Below are positions 55,236 to 63,490 of a DNA stretch of 64,000 nucleotides, piece by piece. Every line of letters starts with the position of its first letter. Position 1 is the first letter of the stretch. The stretch comes from Enterococcus pallens ATCC BAA-351 (GTDB lineage: Bacteria > Bacillota > Bacilli > Lactobacillales > Enterococcaceae). The position numbers were made by a program, and so were the translations under genes. Location of the stretch: assembly GCF_000407485.1 (NCBI RefSeq), contig NZ_ASWD01000002.1:186001-250000 (forward strand). The letters run 5' to 3'. The notes below the pieces were generated by a model. The model ran no database searches, had not been told where the DNA came from, and saw only the letters and a program-made list of their open reading frames with translations.

Positions 55236-56291
55236 ATGGCTGATGTATTAACACACCATTGTCCCAACTGTGGCGGTCCTTTGACCTTTAACCCAGACGA
55301 TCAAAAATTTCATTGCGATTATTGCTTGAGTATCTTTACTTCAGCCGATATTGACGAATTTGAAGCAAAGCATCCGGTAGAATCGGCGATTTCGGCAGAG
55401 GAAAAGGCCGAAACAGATGCAATGGACGTATTCAATTGTCCCAGCTGTGGGGCGGAAATCGTCACCGATGCCACTACAGCAGCAACCTACTGCTATTTCT
55501 GCCACAATCCGGTGATTTTAGCTGGGCGCTTATCGGGAGAGCTTTTGCCTAACAAAGTTTTACCTTTTCAAATTGATCGCCAAAAAGCGGAAGAACAATT
55601 TTTGGCTTGGACAAAGAAAAAATGGTTTATTCCGAAAGACTTTTTTAACAAGTCTCAAATTGAAAAGCTGACGGGTGTCTACTTTCCCTATTGGGTAGTG
55701 GATGCTCAGACACGAGGAGAATATACGGGTAAAGGGACTTCTGTGCGCGTCTGGGTTGTCGGAGATATCGAATATACCGAGACGAAGATTTACCAAGTCT
55801 ACCGCAAAGGGAAAGCAACCATTAACAATTTAGTAAAAAATGCGCTAACCAAAAATCTTCAACAGAAAATGGTGGAGGCGGTTCAGCCCTTCCCGATTGA
55901 TCAAGCAGTCGATTTCCAGACCGAATATCTGTCAGGCTTCCAGGCGGAGAAACGGGATATTGAAATTGCCGATATTACTCCTGAATTGCAGCAGGAGCTG
56001 AAAAAATACACCAATGATCTGCTGAGAGATACGGTTTCCGGCTATACCACCTTTAATAAAACCGGCAGCTCAGCAGCGATTAATTGGCAAAGCAACCATT
56101 ACATGCTGCTGCCAGTTTGGCTGGTGACTTATCAGGGGAATAATGACAAGGTGTATTATTACGCCATGAACGGTCGAACGGGTAAAGTTAGCGGTATCTT
56201 GCCTATTAGTAATAAACGTCTGGCCTGGTTTTCATTAGGTATTTTCGTTGTTACGGCGATCATTATGTTGTTAGCGGGGTATTTCGTATGA
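55236..56291 (+). CDS. YdjG-like zinc ribbon membrane protein
   Basis: A 351-residue protein with two N-terminal zinc ribbons (CPNCGGPLTFNPDDQKFHCD and CPSCGAEIVTDATTAATYCY), a central soluble part with YFPYWVVDAQTRGEYTGKG, and one C-terminal membrane helix (about residues 328-350). It corresponds to YdjG. AAGGAGG precedes the ATG, 11 bases after the ydjI-like stop. It is membrane-anchored, probably with the ribbons in the cytoplasm. Confidence 0.82.
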   Translation: MADVLTHHCPNCGGPLTFNPDDQKFHCDYCLSIFTSADIDEFEAKHPVESAISAEEKAETDAMDVFNCPSCGAEIVTDATTAATYCYFCHNPVILAGRLSGELLPNKVLPFQIDRQKAEEQFLAWTKKKWFIPKDFFNKSQIEKLTGVYFPYWVVDAQTRGEYTGKGTSVRVWVVGDIEYTETKIYQVYRKGKATINNLVKNALTKNLQQKMVEAVQPFPIDQAVDFQTEYLSGFQAEKRDIEIADITPELQQELKKYTNDLLRDTVSGYTTFNKTGSSAAINWQSNHYMLLPVWLVTYQGNNDKVYYYAMNGRTGKVSGILPISNKRLAWFSLGIFVVTAIIMLLAGYFV

Positions 56292-57115
56292 GAAAGCTTA
56301 TCTGGTTATTAGGCCTTTTACTAGTACTTGTTCCGGTAGGCGCTTTTGCTGCCGATGATACTGTTATTGATGAAGCCGCTCTGTTCACTCCTGAGCAGCA
56401 AACAGAACTGGCTAGTCTCGCCGATACGCTGAACGAGAAAATGGAAGGACAAGCCTTTGTCTTAACCACTAATTCGAATACAGAGGACCCGCAGCTGTTT
56501 GCTAACCAGCAGCTGAAAGCACGAGTGGGTGAAGACGGAAACGGCGCACTGCTGCTGTTAGATATGGGACAACGACAGCTTTATCTCACTTATTCGGGCA
56601 ATATGATTGATTATATTACCGATCAAAGACGCGATAACATTCTAGATGCTGTCGAAGAAGCCATGCGGGATGGAAATTATTACCAAGCAGCCTCAAGCTA
56701 TTTTACAATGGCCAGCGAATATGTCGATGCCGGTATTCCAAGCAATCACTATCGCGTTGATGGTGAAACTGGCGAAGTCGATGGCCAAACTAGTGAAGTC
56801 ACTGAACCGCGTTCCCTGACTGAAACAGATGCAATTACTGCTTTGGTTGTAGGATTCATTGCCGCAATCGCCTTCTTCATTGTTGTCCGTATGCGATACC
56901 AGTTGAAGTTAGGAACCTATCGTTACCCGTATCGGGAACAATCCAGACTGGAATTAGAAGAGCGCCAAGATCAGCTGGTGAATTCCTTTGTCACCACGCG
57001 GCGAATTCCTAAGCCTTCCAAAGATAATAATGGCGGCGGTGGTTTCGGCGGTGGCGGCAGTACGACCAATTCCAGTGGTGGTGGAACCTTTGGCGGCGGC
57101 GGACGTGGTTTTTAA
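56288..57115 (+). CDS. YdjH-like TPM domain protein
   Basis: A 275-residue protein with a signal peptide or N-terminal helix (residues 2-21, ending in AFAAD), a TPM domain (VIDEAALFTPEQQTELASLA, GNGALLLLDMGQRQLYLTYS), a membrane helix at about 184-203 and a Gly/Ser-rich tail. TPM domains occur outside the membrane and may bind phospholipids or repair photosystem subunits. The start overlaps the ydjG-like stop by four bases (ATGA). It closes the operon. Confidence 0.82.
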   Translation: MRKLIWLLGLLLVLVPVGAFAADDTVIDEAALFTPEQQTELASLADTLNEKMEGQAFVLTTNSNTEDPQLFANQQLKARVGEDGNGALLLLDMGQRQLYLTYSGNMIDYITDQRRDNILDAVEEAMRDGNYYQAASSYFTMASEYVDAGIPSNHYRVDGETGEVDGQTSEVTEPRSLTETDAITALVVGFIAAIAFFIVVRMRYQLKLGTYRYPYREQSRLELEERQDQLVNSFVTTRRIPKPSKDNNGGGGFGGGGSTTNSSGGGTFGGGGRGF

Positions 57116-57302
57116 CAAAATTCGTTATTTTTATAGTAGTTAACAGGAATCAAAACAACTGATTCCTGTTAATTATGGTGATTTTTGTAACGAAATAAGT
57201 AAAGACTTTCTTTCTTAATCTCGTTTAAAGCCTGAGAACACTTGAATTCAGCAGGATACTTTGCTAGAATTTTAGGGTTAAGAGAAAAAAAGGAGATTAT
57301 TG

Positions 57303-58595
57303 ATGCAAAATAAAAGAAAAATTCCCTTGCTTTTTGTAATTTTAGGTCTTTTTTTACAATTATTCACAGCAATTCCGGCACAAGCAGCCGATGATTTTAC
57401 GATTAAAGCGGAGGCCGCCTTTGCGATTGATGCGGATTCGGGTAAAATCTTTTATGATCAAAATGGAAGCACCCCTTTGGCCATTGCTTCTGTTACTAAA
57501 ATGATCACGACTTATTTAGTTTTGGATGCTATAAAGCAGCAAAGGACGACTTGGGATGCCCAGGTGCCTATTTCGGATTATGCAGCCGAAAATAGTACCA
57601 ACCCAGAGTTATCCAACGTTCCTTTAAGTAAAGATCAAACCTATTCGGTGAAGGATTTGTATGATGCAGCCATTATTGAATCGGGAAATGCCGCTGCAAT
57701 TGCCTTAGCTGAGTTTTTAGCTGGCAGCGAGCATGCCTTTGTAGATCAAATGCGTCAGCTGGTAGCCAGCTGGGGAATTACTGATGCGATTTTAGTGAAT
57801 GCTTCTGGACTGAATAATTACTTTTTAGGAGATCGACGTTATCCTGATACAGGTGAAGAAGACGAGAACATGATGTCAGCCCGCAGTGTGGCCATTGTTG
57901 CTCGCCATTTGATTAAGGATCATCCTGAATATTTAGAAACATCCAAGGTTGCCAAAACCCAGTTTGCCCCAGGAACTGATTCCGCGGTTGAAATGGAAAA
58001 CTCCAACAGTATGCTTCCAGGTTTAGCCAATGCCAAAGAAGGCGTAGATGGATTGAAAACCGGTACAACTGAAAAAGCCGGCGCCTGCTTTGCTGGAACA
58101 ATGGAGCGTGACGGCCGCCGTGTCATCACAGTGGTATTGAATGCGTCAAACGAAGTCCGTGATAAAAATGCCCGCTTTGTTGAAACGAGTAATTTGATGG
58201 ATTATTGCTTTAATAATTGGCAGCTGAAAACAGTTGATCTAGCTAATCAGCCGATGACTGGCGAAACTGAGCTTCCTGTTGTTGACGGTAAGCAAGAAGA
58301 GGTTCAACTGCAAAATGATGGCGTTGTTCAGGTTTGGGCGCGTAATGATATGGATTTGAATCAACTAACGACGGAAACCCAGATGAATGACACCTTACTG
58401 AATGACGGGAAATTAATTGCCCCAGTACGTAAAGGTGAAAAGCTTGGTGTGACTACAGTCAAATTGAATCAAGATGATTTAGGTTATGTTGATCCCAATG
58501 AAGCGCCTAGTGCCAGCGTAGTTACCAGCAGCTCAGTTGAAAAGGCCAATATCTTTTTGCTGATTTGGCGAAAAATTCTAGACTTTTTTAATTAA
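57303..58595 (+). CDS. dacA: Serine-type D-Ala-D-Ala carboxypeptidase
   Basis: A 430-residue penicillin-binding protein that trims the last D-Ala of peptidoglycan stem peptides. A signal peptide ends at AQA-AD (about residue 28). The active site is SVTK (Ser63, Lys66), SGN (127-129) and KTG (252-254). The C-terminal part ends with a membrane or amphipathic anchor (FLLIWRKILDFFN). AAGGAG lies before ATG 57303; the TTG one codon earlier is not needed. Monocistronic. Confidence 0.93.
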   Translation: MQNKRKIPLLFVILGLFLQLFTAIPAQAADDFTIKAEAAFAIDADSGKIFYDQNGSTPLAIASVTKMITTYLVLDAIKQQRTTWDAQVPISDYAAENSTNPELSNVPLSKDQTYSVKDLYDAAIIESGNAAAIALAEFLAGSEHAFVDQMRQLVASWGITDAILVNASGLNNYFLGDRRYPDTGEEDENMMSARSVAIVARHLIKDHPEYLETSKVAKTQFAPGTDSAVEMENSNSMLPGLANAKEGVDGLKTGTTEKAGACFAGTMERDGRRVITVVLNASNEVRDKNARFVETSNLMDYCFNNWQLKTVDLANQPMTGETELPVVDGKQEEVQLQNDGVVQVWARNDMDLNQLTTETQMNDTLLNDGKLIAPVRKGEKLGVTTVKLNQDDLGYVDPNEAPSASVVTSSSVEKANIFLLIWRKILDFFN

Positions 58596-58598
58596 ATG

Positions 58599-58658
58599 AA
58601 AGAACCGAGGATAGCTGCAGTACCCCCTTTTGGAGGTTGCAACGTTCCTCGGTTCTTT
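58599..58658. terminator. Bidirectional terminator between dacA and the GyrI-like gene
   Basis: AAAGAACCGAGGA (58599-58611) pairs exactly with TCCTCGGTTCTTT (58646-58658) with a long loop. T runs occur on both strands. Confidence 0.82.
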
Positions 58659-59147
58659 TTAACTGCTTGCTCGGATGGGGAAATACAGTTCAACTTCCCC
58701 TTCTGAAAAGCTTGGCAGATAATGCTCCTGCACAGCGCCAGCTAATTCAACCTTTTCTAAGGGAAAAACCTGCCCCAGCATCAGCTGAGTCGCTTCGTCA
58801 ATCCGCTCGGCATCCGTTTTAATCGTTAGATAGGTCATTGCAGGAATTTCCCAGCGAATCCAGCCAAGAGGCGGTACTGCTTCCGCGGGTACTTGAACCC
58901 CTGCCAAATAGCGTCCTTCTTTTTGCCACGGCTCCAGCCAGTGATCGCCGTCACTCATGAGGCCCCATAAATGCAGCTGGCTCATATCGGCGGCATCGAT
59001 CAGTCCGGCAATTTCCTCAAAGTGCTGATTCATTTGATCCCACAGCAAGGGAACCCACGAGCTTGATTCCTCGGCAAGTCCTCGACCTTCCTTGCCAATT
59101 ACATAAAAATTAGGTGATTGCACGCGATTAATTCCTTTAATGTCCAT
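58659..59147 (-). CDS. GyrI-like / AraC effector-binding domain protein
   Basis: A 162-residue protein of the GyrI-like small-molecule-binding fold: NFYVIGKEGRG near the start, WIRWEIPAMTYLTIKTDAER in the middle and VELYFPIRAS at the end. Stand-alone members bind hydrophobic drugs or DNA gyrase inhibitors, and some hydrolyse cyclic lactones. AGGAGG lies before ATG 59147. It stands alone, with no HTH partner next to it. Confidence 0.75.
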   Translation of the reverse strand: MDIKGINRVQSPNFYVIGKEGRGLAEESSSWVPLLWDQMNQHFEEIAGLIDAADMSQLHLWGLMSDGDHWLEPWQKEGRYLAGVQVPAEAVPPLGWIRWEIPAMTYLTIKTDAERIDEATQLMLGQVFPLEKVELAGAVQEHYLPSFSEGEVELYFPIRASS

Positions 59148-59467
59148 AAATTTTCCTCCTAAATTCACTGATCAAGCTCATTATCATCAATCTTTAGCTA
59201 TCTAAAGATAAAAAACTTTCGCCTTTAGTACAACAGTACAACTAGCTATTCTTCTTTTTTCTAAATCGAAGCGCAGGAAGAACTAACGCGATAAACCACC
59301 AGCGCTTTTTTATACCAATGAAGCTTCTTGATAAAGCCCAATATAAACTATCCTTCTTGCCAATCATTGTAATTATAACAAGTTTTCTAAAAAAATAGCA
59401 GTAATATGATGTGGCGCCCCCTGTTAAAGTTATAACGTGTTATAATGAAAAAAAGGAGATGCTTGTG
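59148..59467. other. Intergenic region between divergent genes
   Basis: It holds no supported gene. A 41-codon minus frame (59242-59367) has no ribosome site. The right end carries the operator/promoter of the toxin-antitoxin operon (59430-59446). Confidence 0.55.
59430..59446 (+). promoter_or_regulatory. Operator and -10 of the toxin-antitoxin operon
   Basis: TTATAAC-GT-GTTATAA (59430-59445) is a seven-base inverted repeat that covers the -10 TATAAT (59441-59446). The -35 is weak. This layout fits autorepression by the antitoxin. Confidence 0.65.
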
Positions 59468-59719
59468 ATGGGAAAATTAAAGGTTCGTAAAATTGGTAAT
59501 TCAGTTGGCGCACTTTTTCCAAAGGAATGGGGCTTACAGGACGGAGATATTTTAGAATATACCAAGGAAGGAAACAATTATATTCTAAATACCCAAAGTG
59601 CTGCCAAGCAGCATGACCGTCAGCTAATTGAAGAAAGCTTCGCTGATTTTGAAGTCGGTCGTTTTTCAACAGAAGAACAAATGAAGAAAGAGCTTGGAAA
59701 CTATGGCTGGGGAGAATGA
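59468..59719 (+). CDS. AbrB/MazE-type antitoxin
   Basis: An 83-residue protein with an N-terminal swapped-hairpin AbrB fold (MGKLKVRKIGNSVGALFPKE, then WGLQDGDILEYTKEG) and an acidic C-terminal tail, the part that normally wraps the toxin. The ATG at 59468 follows GGAG; a longer frame to 59411 overlaps the promoter. It is followed by the toxin gene with overlapping frames. It likely represses its own operon at the upstream dyad. Confidence 0.78.
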   Translation: MGKLKVRKIGNSVGALFPKEWGLQDGDILEYTKEGNNYILNTQSAAKQHDRQLIEESFADFEVGRFSTEEQMKKELGNYGWGE

Positions 59720-60038
59720 GCAAAAAAACTATCTGATTTTCTATGCAGCAAGCTTTACGGAGAGTCTAAAGGAGAACATTCGAGAGTGGGAAGAAGAGCT
59801 GGCTATTCCCGAGGAAAAGATCCGCACGTTTATCCAGTCGATTGACCGCTCGATAAATTTACTTAAGCTTTTTCCTGAGATGTACGAAAATGTCGCATCT
59901 ATCTATGGTTTTTCGGAGCCTACTTATCGGATTTTAATTGGGAGCATCTATGGAATCTTTTATCGGATTGATCATGAGAATAAACGCATACTCATTGGAA
60001 ATTTTTTTAAACAGAAACAATTGCACTTGCGCTTTTAG
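59703..60038 (+). CDS. RelE/ParE-type toxin
   Basis: A 111-residue protein with the RelE/ParE fold: YLIFYAASFTESLKENIREW near the start, FPEMYENVASIYGFSEPTYR and ending in ILIGNFFKQKQLHLRF. Family members either cut mRNA in the ribosome or inhibit gyrase. The ATG at 59703 lies 17 bases inside the antitoxin gene, so translation is coupled. The AbrB-type antitoxin with a RelE/ParE-type toxin is a less common pairing. Confidence 0.72.
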   Translation: MAGENEQKNYLIFYAASFTESLKENIREWEEELAIPEEKIRTFIQSIDRSINLLKLFPEMYENVASIYGFSEPTYRILIGSIYGIFYRIDHENKRILIGNFFKQKQLHLRF

Positions 60039-60082
60039 TCCAAGTAATCTGATTTCCATATCAAAATAGAAAAACAGAGCAG

Positions 60083-60124
60083 AACAATCCATACATGATC
60101 ACTAGTGACCATGCATGGATTGTT
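60083..60124 (+). terminator. Long hairpin after the toxin-antitoxin operon
   Basis: The arms 60083-60102 and 60105-60124 form a 20-bp stem with two mismatches and a 2-base loop (AACAATCCAT pairing with ATGGATTGTT on the outside). The T run after it is short (TTTGATC), so it may terminate or protect the mRNA. Confidence 0.6.
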
Positions 60125-60293
60125 TGATCTTTAAGTATCGTACATAATTTTTTCAATCAACTCTGCTAGCTGTGTGGATTGAAGGTTCCCTTTAGCAAGC
60201 CTACTGAGTATTAACAAAATGATCGGCTAAAAATCCTTCTCTGGCATTTTTTCTTGAATAATTTGCTATACTGATTGTGAAAGAGGTGTTAGG

Positions 60294-61508
60294 ATGTATA
60301 TCGCAAGAGATATAACTGCTCTTATTATTTATTTCATGATTATTGTTTTACTCAATATTTGGATAACCAAAGCTGGAAAAGAGGAACGTCTGCGTAAAAA
60401 TCTGCTGGGGACCGGTGGATTTCTTATCCTGTACTTTTTATTAATCGAGATCCAGGAACGAACCTTTTATTTGGCCCTTCCAGTTGGTTTTTATTTGTTG
60501 TTCCACTTTTTCTATTTTAGAGAAAAGGCAAGACTGCGTAATGGCTGGCTATTCAATCTGTTTTTAATTAGCCTGTTTGCCTATTTGGGTGTTCTCTCCC
60601 TTACCTCAGCTTCTCTAATTACTATCGGGATCCTCTTTGTCTTGGGCGTACTGGGTATTTTGGTGCTGCTCTTCGGTTTTTATGCCCTGATTATTTTTCT
60701 GCTTTGGAACAGCTACTTGGTTTTTAAACGAGAATCTCATTCACTAGCCAACCTGCTAACCTTAATCTTGGCTTTGGGTGTGATTGTTGCTAGTGCTATC
60801 CGCAGATTTGGGACACAATTTGTTCCTAGCTGGTCAGCGCCGCTGTTGCTTATTCCTACGGCGATTCTGATCTATCTGTTTATTGTCTTTTGGAATTTTT
60901 TATCGATTTCTTTAATTTATCAGCTGAATGACCCTAAGCCAGATCAAGATTATGTAATTGTACTGGGAGCCGGACTGATCCAAGGGGAAAAAGTCTCCCC
61001 CTTGTTAGCCAAGCGAATCGATCGAGCGATTGCCTTTTACCATAAGCAAAGCCGCAAAACCTTGTCTCCGCCTCAATTGTTAATGTCTGGCGGCCAAGGT
61101 TCAGATGAAAAGGTTCCAGAAGCAGTCGCCATGAAAAACTATGCCTTAGAGCAAGGAATTCCGGAAGAGGAAATTCTAATTGAAACACATTCCACAACTA
61201 CCTTGGAGAATATGCGCTTCAGCAAAGATATTATGGAACGGGAAAAACCAAGCGGCTATCGCGCGATTTTTGCCTCCAACAACTATCATATCTTTCGAGC
61301 AGGCATGTATGCCCAGCAGGTTGGCTTAAAGGCGGATGGTATCGGTGCAAAAACAGCGAAATATTATTTACCGAATGCCTTTTTGAGAGAATTCGCTGCT
61401 CTTTTAGTGATGAACAAGCGAATTCACATCATCATGGGCGCCCTCATTACCTTCGCTAGCGTTGGGCTTGCATTACTTCAATTGTTTCTTGACTGGTATG
61501 TCCGTTAA
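60294..61508 (+). CDS. DUF218 (YdcF/ElyC-like) membrane protein
   Basis: A 404-residue protein with about seven membrane helices over residues 5-215, then a DUF218 domain (DYVIVLGAGLIQGEKVSPLL, then PPQLLMSGGQGSDEKVPEAV and a FASNNYHIFRAGMYAQQVGL segment), and a final helix. DUF218 domains occur in YdcF and in SanA/ElyC, which are linked to envelope integrity and vancomycin sensitivity. ATG 60294 is preceded by AGAGG. It has its own terminator. Confidence 0.82.
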   Translation: MYIARDITALIIYFMIIVLLNIWITKAGKEERLRKNLLGTGGFLILYFLLIEIQERTFYLALPVGFYLLFHFFYFREKARLRNGWLFNLFLISLFAYLGVLSLTSASLITIGILFVLGVLGILVLLFGFYALIIFLLWNSYLVFKRESHSLANLLTLILALGVIVASAIRRFGTQFVPSWSAPLLLIPTAILIYLFIVFWNFLSISLIYQLNDPKPDQDYVIVLGAGLIQGEKVSPLLAKRIDRAIAFYHKQSRKTLSPPQLLMSGGQGSDEKVPEAVAMKNYALEQGIPEEEILIETHSTTTLENMRFSKDIMEREKPSGYRAIFASNNYHIFRAGMYAQQVGLKADGIGAKTAKYYLPNAFLREFAALLVMNKRIHIIMGALITFASVGLALLQLFLDWYVR

Positions 61509-61532
61509 AGTCCTCGCTTGAGGGCTTTTTTT
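61508..61532 (+). terminator. Terminator after the DUF218 gene
   Basis: GTCCTC (61510-61515) pairs with GAGGGC (61520-61525), followed by seven T residues. Confidence 0.85.
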
Positions 61533-61533
61533 G

Positions 61534-62364
61534 TTAGAATTCTTGGTATTCAGCAGGATTTTGATTTTTCAAGCGGCCGTCTGGTTTAGATAAGCCATTG
61601 ATTAGGGTCATTTCCTCAGCGGTCAGCTGGAAATCAAAAATATCTAGATTGGCTAATTGTCTCATAGTGCTGGAGGCCTTAGGAATTGGCAGTGTGTCCA
61701 ATTGAATTTCCCAGCGCAGAATAATTTGCCCCACATTGCGGCCATATTTATTGGCGATTTCTGACAAAACAGGATGGTTAATTATTTCGCTGGCACGGCC
61801 TAGCGGGCTCCAGTCCTGCGTCAAAATGCCGCGTTGCGCATTGTATTCCCGTTGTTTTTCCTGATTGAAGTAAGGATGCAGCTCAATTTGATTGATTACT
61901 GGCAGTACACCGGTTTCAATTTCCAAGCGTTCCAGGTGTTCAGGTAAAAAATTAGAAACCCCAATCGAACGAACCAAACCAAAACGCTGCGCTGCAATTA
62001 AGGCTTGCCAAGCTTCTACATAACGGTCTTCCTTGGGATTAGGCCAATGAATCAAGTACAGATCGTAATAATCCAAACCTGCCCGCAGCAAAGATTCTTG
62101 AATCGTAGTAATGGCCTCATCGTAGGCATGATGTCTGCCTGGAAGCTTTGAAGCAACGATGATTTCCGAGCGCGGAACCTCTGAACGGCGAATGGCTTCC
62201 CCTACCGCTCCTTCATTTTCATAGTTAAAAGCCGAATCCAGTAACCGATAGCCGTTAGACAAGGCTTGAACCATCGTATTTACCCCTTCTAAGCCATTTA
62301 ACTTGTAAGTACCAAACCCTACCTTTGGAACGACTAGTCCATCTCTTAATTGATACGTTTCCAT
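61534..62364 (-). CDS. Aldo/keto reductase
   Basis: A 276-residue NADPH-dependent carbonyl reductase of the AKR superfamily. The catalytic tetrad is Asp43, Tyr48, Lys73 and His106, seen in GYRLLDSAFNYEN, ASKLPGRH and YLIHWPNP. The C-terminal cofactor part has LPIPKASSTMRQL. Related proteins reduce 2,5-diketo-D-gluconate and many aldehydes. AGGAGG precedes the ATG. Monocistronic; it lies between the DUF218 gene and rnfD. Confidence 0.9.
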   Translation of the reverse strand: METYQLRDGLVVPKVGFGTYKLNGLEGVNTMVQALSNGYRLLDSAFNYENEGAVGEAIRRSEVPRSEIIVASKLPGRHHAYDEAITTIQESLLRAGLDYYDLYLIHWPNPKEDRYVEAWQALIAAQRFGLVRSIGVSNFLPEHLERLEIETGVLPVINQIELHPYFNQEKQREYNAQRGILTQDWSPLGRASEIINHPVLSEIANKYGRNVGQIILRWEIQLDTLPIPKASSTMRQLANLDIFDFQLTAEEMTLINGLSKPDGRLKNQNPAEYQEF

Positions 62365-62497
62365 ATGCTTCCTCCTTTTTGTTTAGCTGCTTCTATCATA
62401 CCTGTTTTTTTCAAAAAAAAGCGAGTAATCGACTTTAAAATCACAAAAAGCCTTGGAAATATCCGACGATTAGCCAAATAACCCCAAGGTCGATTTT

Positions 62498-63490
62498 TTA
62501 CGTACGTTTTTCCCCATATACTCGGGGGATAATCAGATGATCAATCAGCGGGACAAAGCAATTCATGATCAATAAAATGAAGGTCATTCCTTCTGGCATC
62601 GAGGTAAACAGGCGCCAGCCCATCAAAAGCAAGCCACAGCAAATTCCATAAATCACTTCACCCTTAGGCGTTGTGGGCGAGGTGCTGTAATCGGTTGCCA
62701 TAAAGAAAGCCCCCAGCATGGTAGCTCCGCCAAAAAGATGAGCAAAAACAATCGTCAGATCCCCTTGACCGACAATTAAAGCCACTACCGCAACTGTTGC
62801 CAGCATACACAGCGGAATATGCCAGGTAATCACTCGTTTATAAAGTAAAAACACCCCACCTAACAATAGTAAAATTGCAGTGGTTTCAGCATTTTTTCCA
62901 GCAATTAATCCCGTTAAGCTGTCGATCATTTGGGCGGAGGACAGACTTTCGCCAGCTTCGGCAGTCATCAAGGGCGTAGCTGTCGAAACAACATCCAGTC
63001 CACTGGTAGAAAACCATGGCTGCGGCTGCACATTGGCAGACATCTCCTGTACAAATACTAACCGCAAAACGGCTCGCCCCGTCAAGGCTGGATTCAACAA
63101 ATTGCGGCCAATCCCACCAAACAATTCTTTCGCTAAAACAATCCCAATCACTCCACCTACTACGGGATACCACAAAGGCACACTAGCCGGCAAACTCATA
63201 GCTAAAAGCACTGCCGTAACCACTGCTGAAAAATCATTGGGCACCGTCTTTCTGCGAATTCTAAACCAAAGAATTTCACAAATCACACAGGTAGCAATCG
63301 AAATCACATACAGCAGCAGGGAACGCCAGCCAAAAAAGATAATCGAAGCGGCCACACTCGGTAAAAGTGCCAGTACCACCAGCTTCATGATACGATCCGT
63401 TTTCTCCCAGAATAGTAAATGAGGAGAAGCTTCCATCATTGGGTAGCGATTGCTGCGTAATGCTTCAAAGGAACGATTCTTCTCCATCAT
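62498..63490 (-). CDS. rnfD: Rnf complex subunit RnfD
   Basis: A 330-residue membrane subunit with about nine or ten helices. The flavin-attachment threonine is likely in the STATP motif after WFSTSGLDVV (about residue 170), where RnfD and NqrB carry a covalent FMN. It belongs to a sodium- or proton-pumping ferredoxin:NAD oxidoreductase. The ATG overlaps the rnfC stop by four bases. No rnfG, rnfE, rnfA or rnfB follows; the next gene is an unrelated reductase. Confidence 0.9.
   Translation of the reverse strand: MMEKNRSFEALRSNRYPMMEASPHLLFWEKTDRIMKLVVLALLPSVAASIIFFGWRSLLLYVISIATCVICEILWFRIRRKTVPNDFSAVVTAVLLAMSLPASVPLWYPVVGGVIGIVLAKELFGGIGRNLLNPALTGRAVLRLVFVQEMSANVQPQPWFSTSGLDVVSTATPLMTAEAGESLSSAQMIDSLTGLIAGKNAETTAILLLLGGVFLLYKRVITWHIPLCMLATVAVVALIVGQGDLTIVFAHLFGGATMLGAFFMATDYSTSPTTPKGEVIYGICCGLLLMGWRLFTSMPEGMTFILLIMNCFVPLIDHLIIPRVYGEKRT

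Noticed and set aside
59242..59367. 41-codon minus-strand frame with a hydrophobic segment
   Set aside because: No ribosome site; a TATAAT lies only five bases before the ATG, so it could not be translated normally.
62880..63422. Open frame of 180 codons on the plus strand
   Set aside because: It lies wholly opposite rnfD, has no ribosome site and a composition typical of an antisense shadow.
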